In this document: positions 45,552 to 54,500 of the stretch, one piece after another
Numbering within the stretch: position 1 is the stretch's first letter
How the letters are laid out: each line of letters opens with the position of its first letter
Source of the DNA: UBA2108 sp002713215
GTDB lineage: Bacteria > Bacteroidota > Bacteroidia > Flavobacteriales_G > Salibacteraceae
Length of the DNA stretch: 64,000 nucleotides
Direction: 5' to 3'
Assembly: GCA_937891015.1 (NCBI GenBank)
Contig: CALAPY010000020.1
Location: 1 to 64,000, forward strand
Translations under genes and position numbers: made by a program
Notes under the pieces: model-generated
The model's input: only the letters and a program-made list of their open reading frames with translations
Told to the model about the DNA's origin: nothing
Database searches by the model: none

Positions 45552-47139
45552 TATTTTTCCTTTTTAAAAACTGTGTGTCAAATTTAAATATGTAAATAGA
45601 TCCAACACTATCCATTTGGTGTATTGGAACAAAATCATTTTCAAAGATCAGGTTTCTTTGTCCATTCCGGGTAATTACGTTTTTCATATTTCCTGATCCT
45701 TGCCTTAGTATAATAAGGCCTTGTTCGGAGCTAGTAGGATATTGGAAATACCTTTTTAACTCTTTGAAGCTTTGTTCAACGCGAAGCATATCAGGGGTTA
45801 GGAATACTATTTTTTCGGCATCAACTCTCGAATTAAATGCATAGTTATAGGTGTTTTCCCAGCCGAAATAATCCAATAATAATGGAGATTCGGAAGATCG
45901 GTCTCCTTTTGTCTTTTCCAAAAGTTGTTGAACGGTATCGTCTTCAAGCTTTGGAACAGATTGAAGTTGATCGAAGGTCAACCACCTGGTTTTTCGAAAC
46001 GCTTCCTTCAAGGTAGACTCGGGGATTATTCGCTCATAGATAGGGAATTTTTGAAAAATTTCGGTCAGGCCAATGTGTAGGCCCACTATGAATAGTACGA
46101 TCCCCAATGTTCTTCGATTGAATCCCCTGGGAATAATTACAGCAGTAAAGGGTAGAATCAGCAAGAATAAGGTAATACTAAATCTGTGCTGCATAAGTAA
46201 AGTTCCTTCCATGGCCTTGTATATAAACACCACAATCATTACACAGAAAGGGATTAACCAGGTCATTTGCATTTTTGAAAATTGCTTCTTCGAAATTTTA
46301 AGAAGCACAACCGGGAACAAAACAGCCAATAAACCCAACGGGTAGATATGAAATATTGAAAGGGGAAAGAAAACCAGTCGTTGTATTTTAAGAAGGATTG
46401 TCTCATTATCATTCACCCCATGAACAACCGTATTGTAATAAGAGGCATAATCAACGCTATATAAGAAGTTACCATATTCCAGGTAGTTCCCAACCATCCA
46501 TGAGACTGGAAAAATCATTGCAGCTGACCAAAACGCAACAAGGCCCTTCCACTTTTTATTCAATAGGACAACCAGGGTGAACAACGCAATTAGGACCCAC
46601 GCCTCGTATCGCATTCCAGCGGCAACGGTTAAGAATATTCCTGCCCAAATGAACCATTTAACAGTTGCAGGTTTTTCCTGCATCCCCCTTATTAAAAACC
46701 ACATACAGGTAGCCACAAAAAATACGTAAGGGACTTCAGCCATGGGCTGCAAACTATTTCTGACAACCAAGGGACTAAATGCAACAATGATGGCTGCCAC
46801 CAGCGCTGAGTTCGTGTTAAAAAGGCGCGCTGTGAAACGATATACTGGTACGGCTATTAATCCCCCAAAAAGCATGTGAAGCGCAATTGGAGCTATAACT
46901 CTATCGTTATATAGAAATAACGCCAACGCATTTAGGTAGGTGTGAAATGGTCCCCAAACACCACTCAGAATCCAATTGGGATGAATTAACCAAACCTCGG
47001 CGATAATTACCCTTGAAACTGCATCAGAATCAGTGACCTGGCTATAGGGAAATAAGACTAATCGGAAAACAAACGCCAAAAGCGCTATTAGCCATGGTAA
47101 ATATTGGTTTAATTGATTCGAACTTGGAAAACTAAGCAC
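45538..47139 (-). CDS. GT-C/GT39-like membrane glycosyltransferase inside the CoA-transferase operon
   Basis: 533 residues starting at GTG 47139, which overlaps the scoA stop by 8 bp; its own end overlaps scoB by 14 bp. About ten membrane helices lie in residues 15-400. The first loop holds YSQVTDSDAVSRVIIAE with paired Asp residues, and WGPFHTYLNALAL and SLQPMAEVPYVFF follow. This is the layout of protein-mannosyltransferase-like (GT39/ArnT) enzymes that use polyprenyl-phosphate sugars. The C-terminal 130 residues are soluble and periplasmic. Its acceptor is unknown. Overlaps at both ends imply translational coupling to the two CoA-transferase genes. Confidence 0.68.
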   Translation of the reverse strand: MLSFPSSNQLNQYLPWLIALLAFVFRLVLFPYSQVTDSDAVSRVIIAEVWLIHPNWILSGVWGPFHTYLNALALFLYNDRVIAPIALHMLFGGLIAVPVYRFTARLFNTNSALVAAIIVAFSPLVVRNSLQPMAEVPYVFFVATCMWFLIRGMQEKPATVKWFIWAGIFLTVAAGMRYEAWVLIALFTLVVLLNKKWKGLVAFWSAAMIFPVSWMVGNYLEYGNFLYSVDYASYYNTVVHGVNDNETILLKIQRLVFFPLSIFHIYPLGLLAVLFPVVLLKISKKQFSKMQMTWLIPFCVMIVVFIYKAMEGTLLMQHRFSITLFLLILPFTAVIIPRGFNRRTLGIVLFIVGLHIGLTEIFQKFPIYERIIPESTLKEAFRKTRWLTFDQLQSVPKLEDDTVQQLLEKTKGDRSSESPLLLDYFGWENTYNYAFNSRVDAEKIVFLTPDMLRVEQSFKELKRYFQYPTSSEQGLIILRQGSGNMKNVITRNGQRNLIFENDFVPIHQMDSVGSIYIFKFDTQFLKRKNNEPQ

Positions 47140-47836
47140 GAGCTTTTACTGTTCTCTGCTCAATGCGTTTTTCGTAATTAACCCCTTGAAAAATTCGTTG
47201 CACAAAAATTCCCGGAGTATGAATCATGTTTGGGTCAAGTTCTCCAAGTGGAACCAATTCCTCAACTTCAGCAACTGTAATCTTTCCGGCCATAGCCATC
47301 ATAGGATTAAAGTTACGGGCGGTATGCTTGTATATGAGGTTTCCTGCGGTATCACCTTTCCAGGCTTTTACAAAGGCAAATTCAGCGGTAAGTGCCGATT
47401 CTAAAATATGCGGTTTACCATTAAATACCCGTGTTTCTTTTCCTTCGGCAATTTCTGTCCCATATCCGGCAGGTGTAAAAAACGCTGGAATTCCAGCGCC
47501 ACCAGCCCTGCATCGTTCTGCTAAAGATCCCTGTGGTATCAAGTCCACCTCCAATTCACCTGAAAGCATTTGACGTTCAAACTCATCATTTTCACCTACG
47601 TAGCTGGATATCATTTTTTTTATTTGCCGGTTTTGAAGCAATAAACCCAAACCGAAGTCATCGACACCGGCATTGTTTGAAATACAAGTAACGTCTTTAA
47701 TGCCCAATCTGACTAACTCGGCAATCGAATTCTCAGGAATACCACACAATCCAAATCCCCCCAGCATAAAAGTCATTCCATCATGAACGCCACTTAGCGC
47801 TTCTACCGCATCTGCTACTTTTTTATTCATTGCCAT
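47132..47836 (-). CDS. scoA: 3-Oxoacid CoA-transferase subunit A
   Basis: 234 residues. The glycine-rich GMTFMLGGFGLCGIPENSI near the N-terminus, NNAGVDDFGLGLLL, and GTEIAEGKETRVFNGKPHIL mark subunit A of the succinyl-CoA:3-oxoacid transferases. ScoB, the catalytic-Glu subunit, is encoded 1.6 kb further on, beyond the GT-C gene. The second Met (47830) is an alternative start. The sequence upstream has a TA-CTT-TTTG stretch that misses the promoter consensus by one inserted base. Confidence 0.92.
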   Translation of the reverse strand: MAMNKKVADAVEALSGVHDGMTFMLGGFGLCGIPENSIAELVRLGIKDVTCISNNAGVDDFGLGLLLQNRQIKKMISSYVGENDEFERQMLSGELEVDLIPQGSLAERCRAGGAGIPAFFTPAGYGTEIAEGKETRVFNGKPHILESALTAEFAFVKAWKGDTAGNLIYKHTARNFNPMMAMAGKITVAEVEELVPLGELDPNMIHTPGIFVQRIFQGVNYEKRIEQRTVKARA

Positions 47837-47931
47837 ACCAAAGGATTTTAGGAAATCAAATGTAATTCAGCAAAAAGTAAATGCAAAGGGAAATTGGTGT
47901 TTCTTAATTGAGAGCTGGCGTTCAATCGAAT

Positions 47932-50277
47932 TTACAAGCCGAAGTCATTTTCGCTTCCTTCTCCCCACGGGTTTTTTCTTTGAGCGGCCTTTTCACAATT
48001 GGTCTCTACTGGTAACGGGCCTGGAGGTTTTTCAAATTTCCCTTTGGATATGGCCAAACTGGAATCGGCATATACCTTATTCATGTAATACCCCCAAACG
48101 GGTAATGCCATGTTAGTACCCGACCCTTTTGAAAGATTACTAAATCGAATATCACGATCTTCTCCTCCTACCCAGACACCTGAAACTAAATCCGGTGTAA
48201 TTCCTATAAACCAGCCATCTGCCTGGTCCTGCGTTGTCCCGGTTTTGGCTGCTATTTCAATGTTTCTGGGAATTCCTCCATAGGGACGAATATCTTTACT
48301 AAATCGCAACCTCATGGCAGTACCGGTACGCTTGCCTTCCAAGCCTCCTCTAACTCCATTAACCGTACCTTTAAGAAGCTGAAGCATTACGTATGCGTCT
48401 TCTTCGCTCAATACAGTATTTGATTTTCTATTGGTTAGGTTATTAAAAATCTCGTTGCCTTCTTTGTCCAATATTCGGGTAACAAATATAGGCTCAAGCC
48501 ACTGACCTTTGTTTGCAAAAGAAGCGTAGGCACCCACCATTTCAAACAGACTAACATCGGGTACCCCAAGACAGAGTGAAGGTACCGGGTCCATTTCACT
48601 GTTTATTCCAGCCTTTCTAATGAAACTCACCACCGCTTGAGGTGTAACCTGCTTCATTACCCATGCTGTGATAGTATTTAACGAGTTGGCCAAACCATAA
48701 GCAAGGCTTACTTCGCCACCATATTCTCTACCCGGATTGTGAGGGGTCCAGTCTTTTAAAAGCCCATACTGACCTTTTTCAAAAGTGTAGGGATGATTCG
48801 GTACTTTATAGCAAGGGGAAATTCCTTTATCCGTCACTGCCATGGCATAAACAAATGGTTTTATGGTTGATCCAATTTGACGTTTTGCCTGCTTGACATG
48901 ATCGTAAGAAAAATGCTTGTGATTTATACCTCCTACCCAGGCTTTTATGTATCCATTGTGCGGATTTATTGACATCATACCTGTCTGAAGAAAGCATTTG
49001 TTATATCTCAATTTTTCATAGGGACTAAGAACGGTATCCTTTTCACCTTTCCAGGTAAATACTTTGGTAGCCACTGGAGTATTAAAAACCAACTTTATCG
49101 AATCCTGGCTCATTCCACTTTGTTTTAATTCGTAATACAAAGCACTTCGTTTCATAGCAGCGTTTAGAATCCGATCAACACGGGCCTTAGAAATATCATT
49201 AGCAAATGGTGTGTTCTTTTTTCTTTTGATATGCCTCCAAAAATCGGCTTGCAATTCCGTACCCAAATGCTGAGAAACTCCATATTCTGCATATTCCTGC
49301 ATTCTTGAGTCGATGGTGGTAAAGATTTTTAGTCCATCCCTGTAGATGTCGTATTTCTTTCCATCGGGTTTTGCTAAAATGTAGTTGCCATCTTCATCTT
49401 TTTCTTTGGTTATCTTATGCAAGTATGCCCTTAGCACCTCTCTAAAGTATGCTGCTCTACCCAGAGTATGATCTACTTTTTGGTAATCCAGAACAATTGG
49501 AATTTCTTTCAGCGAGTCATATTCAGCCTGAGTTAAATACTCATTTCTTACCAACTGCATGAGAACGGTGTTTCTTCTGTTCAATGAACGTTCTGGAAAA
49601 CGACGCGGGTTGTATCGGGAAGGGTTTTTAGCCATTCCTACCAAAACCGCACTTTCAAGCAAATTAAGTGAGTCGGGTAGCTTATTAAAATACACCTGAG
49701 AAGCTGATTTAATTCCAACGGCATTATTAATGAAGTCGAATTTGTTTAGGTACATGGTTAGAATCTCACTTTTGGTGTATTGTCTTTCCAAACGAACTGC
49801 TATAACCCACTCTTTAAGCTTTTGGATAATTGCTTCAACAATATTCTTTGACCTGACCTCGGTAAACAGCATTTTGGCTAATTGTTGCGTTATAGTACTG
49901 GCACCTCCATTCGTACCACCATAAGCAATTGCTCGAATTAATCCTCTGAGATCAATCCCTGAATGCTCATTATAACGCTCATCCTCCGTTGCCACCAGGG
50001 CATTGATCACATGCGGAGAAATATTGTTGAATTCGGCGTTACTTCTGTTTTCCTTGAAATATTTTCCAAGTAATCTGCCATCCGCTGTATAAACTTCGGT
50101 TGCCAGGTTACTTTTGGGATTTTCCAGGTCTTCGAAGGTAGGTAGTTCTCCAAGTAAATCATTTGAAATGCCCACCATAAGTAACCAAAACAAACCAATT
50201 GGCACCAGAAGAAGCAGCCATAGTATCAGAACCTGCTTTCTATATTTCTTCTTCTTAACTTGTTTTTTTTCGCTCAT
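47932..50277 (-). CDS. Bifunctional penicillin-binding protein 1A
   Basis: 781 residues. A short basic tail (KKQVKKKKYRK) precedes one membrane helix (about 14-35). The GT51 glycosyltransferase spans about 60-235 with the catalytic Glu in TEDERYNEHSGID and GGASTITQQLAK. The transpeptidase spans about 415-720 with SxxK (QIGSTIKPF), SxN (ANSLNTITAW) and KTGTTQ. It polymerises lipid II and cross-links the glycan strands. It is transcribed away from marR. Confidence 0.94.
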   Translation of the reverse strand: MSEKKQVKKKKYRKQVLILWLLLLVPIGLFWLLMVGISNDLLGELPTFEDLENPKSNLATEVYTADGRLLGKYFKENRSNAEFNNISPHVINALVATEDERYNEHSGIDLRGLIRAIAYGGTNGGASTITQQLAKMLFTEVRSKNIVEAIIQKLKEWVIAVRLERQYTKSEILTMYLNKFDFINNAVGIKSASQVYFNKLPDSLNLLESAVLVGMAKNPSRYNPRRFPERSLNRRNTVLMQLVRNEYLTQAEYDSLKEIPIVLDYQKVDHTLGRAAYFREVLRAYLHKITKEKDEDGNYILAKPDGKKYDIYRDGLKIFTTIDSRMQEYAEYGVSQHLGTELQADFWRHIKRKKNTPFANDISKARVDRILNAAMKRSALYYELKQSGMSQDSIKLVFNTPVATKVFTWKGEKDTVLSPYEKLRYNKCFLQTGMMSINPHNGYIKAWVGGINHKHFSYDHVKQAKRQIGSTIKPFVYAMAVTDKGISPCYKVPNHPYTFEKGQYGLLKDWTPHNPGREYGGEVSLAYGLANSLNTITAWVMKQVTPQAVVSFIRKAGINSEMDPVPSLCLGVPDVSLFEMVGAYASFANKGQWLEPIFVTRILDKEGNEIFNNLTNRKSNTVLSEEDAYVMLQLLKGTVNGVRGGLEGKRTGTAMRLRFSKDIRPYGGIPRNIEIAAKTGTTQDQADGWFIGITPDLVSGVWVGGEDRDIRFSNLSKGSGTNMALPVWGYYMNKVYADSSLAISKGKFEKPPGPLPVETNCEKAAQRKNPWGEGSENDFGL

Positions 50278-50348
50278 TAATTAACGGGACTTTGAAAAGT
50301 AAAAGTATAGATATGATTTTGCAACAGAACTATGAACCATGTAGGTTT

Positions 50349-50373
50349 TTAAATATTACATGTCAATATTTAA
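50349..50373. promoter_or_regulatory. 25-bp palindrome between PBP1A and marR
   Basis: Perfect 9-bp arms (TTAAATATT, AATATTTAA) flank ACATGTC. A second, weaker palindrome (CCATA-N8-TATGG) is at 50385-50402. They sit in the divergent gap before a MarR regulator and are candidate operators. A T-run follows the first, so a weak terminator is also possible. Confidence 0.35.
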
Positions 50374-50528
50374 TTTTTCTTAATCCATATGAATAATTAT
50401 GGAATTACAAATTGTGGCAACTTCAGGCACTCAGTTCTTGTTGGTTATAAATTATCCGCTACTTTTATTTCTCCTAATTACAATAACAATAAGTTGAATT
50501 TTACATCAAATTACACCAATTAATTGAT

Positions 50529-50975
50529 ATGTCAACAGAAGGCCCGAAGTTGGATGAAGTAATTTACTTTTTGATGGACAAAGCCCAGAAGGCATCAAAG
50601 AAATTGTCCATTAAAACATTTAAAGACGCAGGCTTGGAAATCACACTTGACCAATGGGTTGTACTTAGAAGAATTTATGAAGAAAAAAGCCAGACGCAAA
50701 TTGAATTGGCGCGTGCAACACTCAAAGATGCTGCCTCAATAACCAGAATTCTGGACCTGCTTCACTCAAAAAACCTGGTAAGAAGAGTTCCTCATGAAAC
50801 GGATAAAAGAAAAAGCAGCTTGATTCTTACCAATAGAGGAATAGAAACCATTAACCAGGCATACGCAGTAGTTGCGGAACTTCGCGCCAAAGGAGTTGAG
50901 GGAATTACCTCAGAGGAATTACAAATTGCAAAAAGGGTGATGAATAAAATTGCTCAAAACATGAAATCAGATTGA
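50529..50975 (+). CDS. MarR-family transcriptional regulator
   Basis: 148 residues, winged helix-turn-helix. The DNA-binding core is at about 45-105 (TLDQWVVLRRIYEEKSQTQIELA, then RILDLLHSKNLVRRVPHETDKRKSSLILTNRG, with the wing). MarR dimers usually repress a neighbouring gene and release DNA on binding a small ligand. The palindromes in the upstream gap could be its sites. The DOMON-protein gene 18 bp downstream is likely co-transcribed. Confidence 0.9.
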   Translation: MSTEGPKLDEVIYFLMDKAQKASKKLSIKTFKDAGLEITLDQWVVLRRIYEEKSQTQIELARATLKDAASITRILDLLHSKNLVRRVPHETDKRKSSLILTNRGIETINQAYAVVAELRAKGVEGITSEELQIAKRVMNKIAQNMKSD

Positions 50976-50993
50976 CATTTACTTATAAATACA

Positions 50994-51509
50994 TTGAAAG
51001 CTACTCTACCTATACTTTTTCTTAGCCTATTCTCATTGAGTTTTAATCCCGTATTCGGTCAAGACGATGAAGGGTATAAAGAAGCCCTAGTTAACGGGGC
51101 CGTTTTTCGCTGGAGAATAAATAGCGGTAACCTGGAATGTGAGCTAAAAGCACCAACACCTGGCTGGGTTGCAGTGGGTTTTAAATCGACCAGCGGAATT
51201 GTTCAGTCCAATCAAATCATGGGTTCATTCTCGGGCGGAATTGCTACCTGTGAAGACCATACAGTAATAGATCTCCGCAATCATGTTCCCGTGGAAGACG
51301 TAGGTGGTTCAAATGCATTAATTTCTTGCGATGTAATTGAATCGAACGGATATACCGAATTGTTCTTTAGCCTTCCAGCAACAGCCTACGATGGATACCA
51401 TTACAATTTTGAAGAGGGGGAAGAAATGTTTGTTACCATATCCTATAGCCGAAACGATGATTTTATCAGCCATCCGGTAAAACAGGTTCAAATAAGAATA
51501 ATTCTTTAG
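50994..51509 (+). CDS. Secreted DOMON-domain protein
   Basis: 171 residues starting at TTG 50994. A signal peptide (about 1-22, ending VFGQ) is followed by a single DOMON domain (about 30-168; LECELKAPTPGWVAVGF, then YTELFFSLPA). DOMON domains bind heme or sugars; the typical axial Met may be the one in NQIMGSFSGG. A short electron-transfer or heme-binding role in the periplasm is possible. It lies in one unit with marR. The stop overlaps the convergent AsmA-like gene by 4 bp. Confidence 0.75.
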   Translation: MKATLPILFLSLFSLSFNPVFGQDDEGYKEALVNGAVFRWRINSGNLECELKAPTPGWVAVGFKSTSGIVQSNQIMGSFSGGIATCEDHTVIDLRNHVPVEDVGGSNALISCDVIESNGYTELFFSLPATAYDGYHYNFEEGEEMFVTISYSRNDDFISHPVKQVQIRIIL

Positions 51510-54500
51510 CGGTCTTCATTCCTAGCTTCTTCCTCAGCTTCTTCTTCTTCTCGTCGGCGAATGGCTTTTTCTTTTCGTAAGGCCTCTTTGTTCAACCTCT
51601 TTATCTCCTTTTTAAGCTGTTTTATTTCTTTCTTATTGCTTGCTACACCAGTACTGCTTGCCACTCCACTCATTGCCAAATTCCCCCAATAATGAAATAC
51701 GGAACGGCTGGTATCGCGCCGATAAAAAACATCTCCTTTTTTAGTGATAAAAAAGTGCGGGTTTTGAGTGTTTACAATACGGTTGGCCAAAAATGTTTTC
51801 ATAAGCAAGCCTCTGTTTTTTTCATTCAAAGGATCTTTCGGATTGAGGAAGTCGACATGCAGGTTTTTGTAAAGCAGGCGCATTTCTCCTGAACCAAGTT
51901 CATCATTTGCGTAAAAACGCACCTCTCCTCCTTTTACCGTTCCCTTCCTGATCCTCACAAATGCAGTTGGTTCAATATAGTCATTAAGCAATGTGGCATC
52001 AAAGGGTGAAATATCGGCTTCACCGGTGAAAGCGTCCAATGTATCCTTCAGATCGAAACTAAACTGGGCCGATATTAGCCCCTCGTCCATCAATTTAGTG
52101 GAAGCTGTTAGCTTAGTAAAACGGTTCTCTTCCATACTGGCTGAATCATTGGTAATGTTGCTGGCCGATGCCTCCAACTCAGTCAATAATAGTTTTCCAC
52201 TTTTAACTCCGTTTTTAGCTAGTTGACGATGTTCAATATATCCCTTATTTAATCGAACGGAATCGATCTTAATATTCAATGGAGATTTCCTTAAATCGTA
52301 AGTGGGAATTCCCATATACCTGGAAATCATTGGATAATTTTTGTTTTTAAAGTTTCTTACCCAAAGGCTATCGGTATAAATCAAAGAGGCTTGAAAATTA
52401 TTATTGTACAATAGTTCCTTAACCTTAAACTGTTCGAAACTCACCTTTGACATGTAAAGTTCCAGGCGACTTTTTTCCCATCCTGCAACTTGTCCAAATT
52501 CGAATATTCCGTATCGAGGAATAAGCTGCGCGCCTTCCATTATTAATTGTTGCGACCAGGAATTTAAGTAGAAGCTATCCAATTGAACATCGTAAAACTT
52601 CTTCATTACTTCATGCTTGAAATTGCCAAAACTCAATTCGACCTCTCCAAATTTGGGAACCTTGGATTCGCTGTTTGGTGAGATTTGAATGTCGGTACCA
52701 TTAAGTGATACATGATTAAATTTAAACCCTTCCATAGTGGAATCCTCGAAGTTCCAGGAGATATTTCCGTCTACCAGCTTCAATTCCTTGAGTACTAAAT
52801 CTTTTACGGCCTTTTTGTCTAATCCCTGTTTTTCTAGTTCCATTTCACGGCTTACAAAATCTGTGTTTTTATGAAACTGCGTAATTTGAATTTGCGGGTT
52901 TTTCAGATGGACTCTACTCAGGTTCAAAATCCGGTCTTCGGTTAATTCAATTGGCTTAATGCCTTCTAATTCCATTACCGGAATTGCTCCTTCAATGAAT
53001 ATGTTTTTTGAGGTGTCTTTCTTTCGGTAAATCATATACCTCAGGTCCAGGTTCTCCATTTTTAAGTACTTCTTATCGGAGCTGTATGTGAGGTGATTTA
53101 TGCTGTAATCGCGTAAACTATCCGGGAATAGCTGTTTAATTTGGTATGCATTTACATAATATGCGTTGGCGTACAGCAAATGATCGTCGTGGTTTTTCTG
53201 GGCACTATCAATTTTAAAATTTCTTCCTGAAATGCTGTATTGTGGTATCGACAAATGCCAAGTCTTGGACTTTTTATCAGAGTTCTGAACGATCAAGTCA
53301 GCTAATCCATTTTCAATGTTGAGCTCTTTGTATTCGATTACTTTAACCCCGGTAACCTCTGCTAACCATTTATGTATTTCCAAAAAGGAGCGTCTGGCAG
53401 TTGGCCTTGGTGCGTTTTTAGTTGAAACCGTATGCATTCTAAACGCAGGAGAACAAATGTTTAACTGTTGACCTCTTATCTCGCTCAAAACATTTTTTGG
53501 GTTCAAATAGGCTCCATTAATATCGATGTAATCAATACTGGATCGTATCAAGGTTCTCGATGCTCTGTTGCGTTGGTCAATTATTGGTTTAATATCAATG
53601 GATTTAGCATGCAGCGTTGAGTCCGCCGTGGAAAATGACATCTGCCCAAACTCCAGGGTATGCTTATGATTATCAACTGCAAATAGTCCCTTTTTTCCAC
53701 TAAACCTGCAATTCCTCAATCCAATAACCAGTTTTCCCAGGGAGTCTTGATTATAATCTACGTCCGCTGCATGAACTGACATATTTTCAATTCGTTGAAT
53801 CAAGGTGTCTTTCATCGAATGCACGAAGTCGACCTCATCCATAGACAAGCTATCTATTGAAAGGTTAAGAGCAGATTTTAGTTTGGTTGTTGTAAGCTCC
53901 TTTTCACCAATTTCAATTTTTCCACTCGAAAGTTCTACCAGCCCAACATGCCTGTCTTTATCTTTTAACACAGACTTTGGCGAAAGACCTCCAATAGATA
54001 AGTATTTAAAAAAGGACTTAATATCAGTTTTCTTATAGGTTCCCGCATAGCTTAACTGATTAAATTTTAAACTCTTTTTATTGGCACTGTAGTTCATCGA
54101 TCTCCACGAAATTTTGTTTGATTGCCCAGGCACATCAACATAAGAAGAGGATGTGCTTATACCACTTGATTCCAACAAATCGTATAAGTCGTAACCCTTA
54201 TTGACCATTGAGTTTAAGTCAAACTGCTTTGAGTAAATATCAACTTGCTCAAATTTTGCAAATTGTACACTTGGGTGATGAGCATCATTCACTGAAATCA
54301 GTGCATTATCTATACTAAAGTTTTGTGCAATCAGGGTATCCAAAAAAGTACTTAAGAAATTGGATTGGGGCGTAGGAAGTTTTGATGTGTCTTTTACATA
54401 GGCCGTGTCATACAGCAATGTAATTTTAGGCTGCTTTATTCTGCTGGAAGCCAATAGCAATGACTTATCATCTACCACCTGGTCCATATTAAAATTAGAT

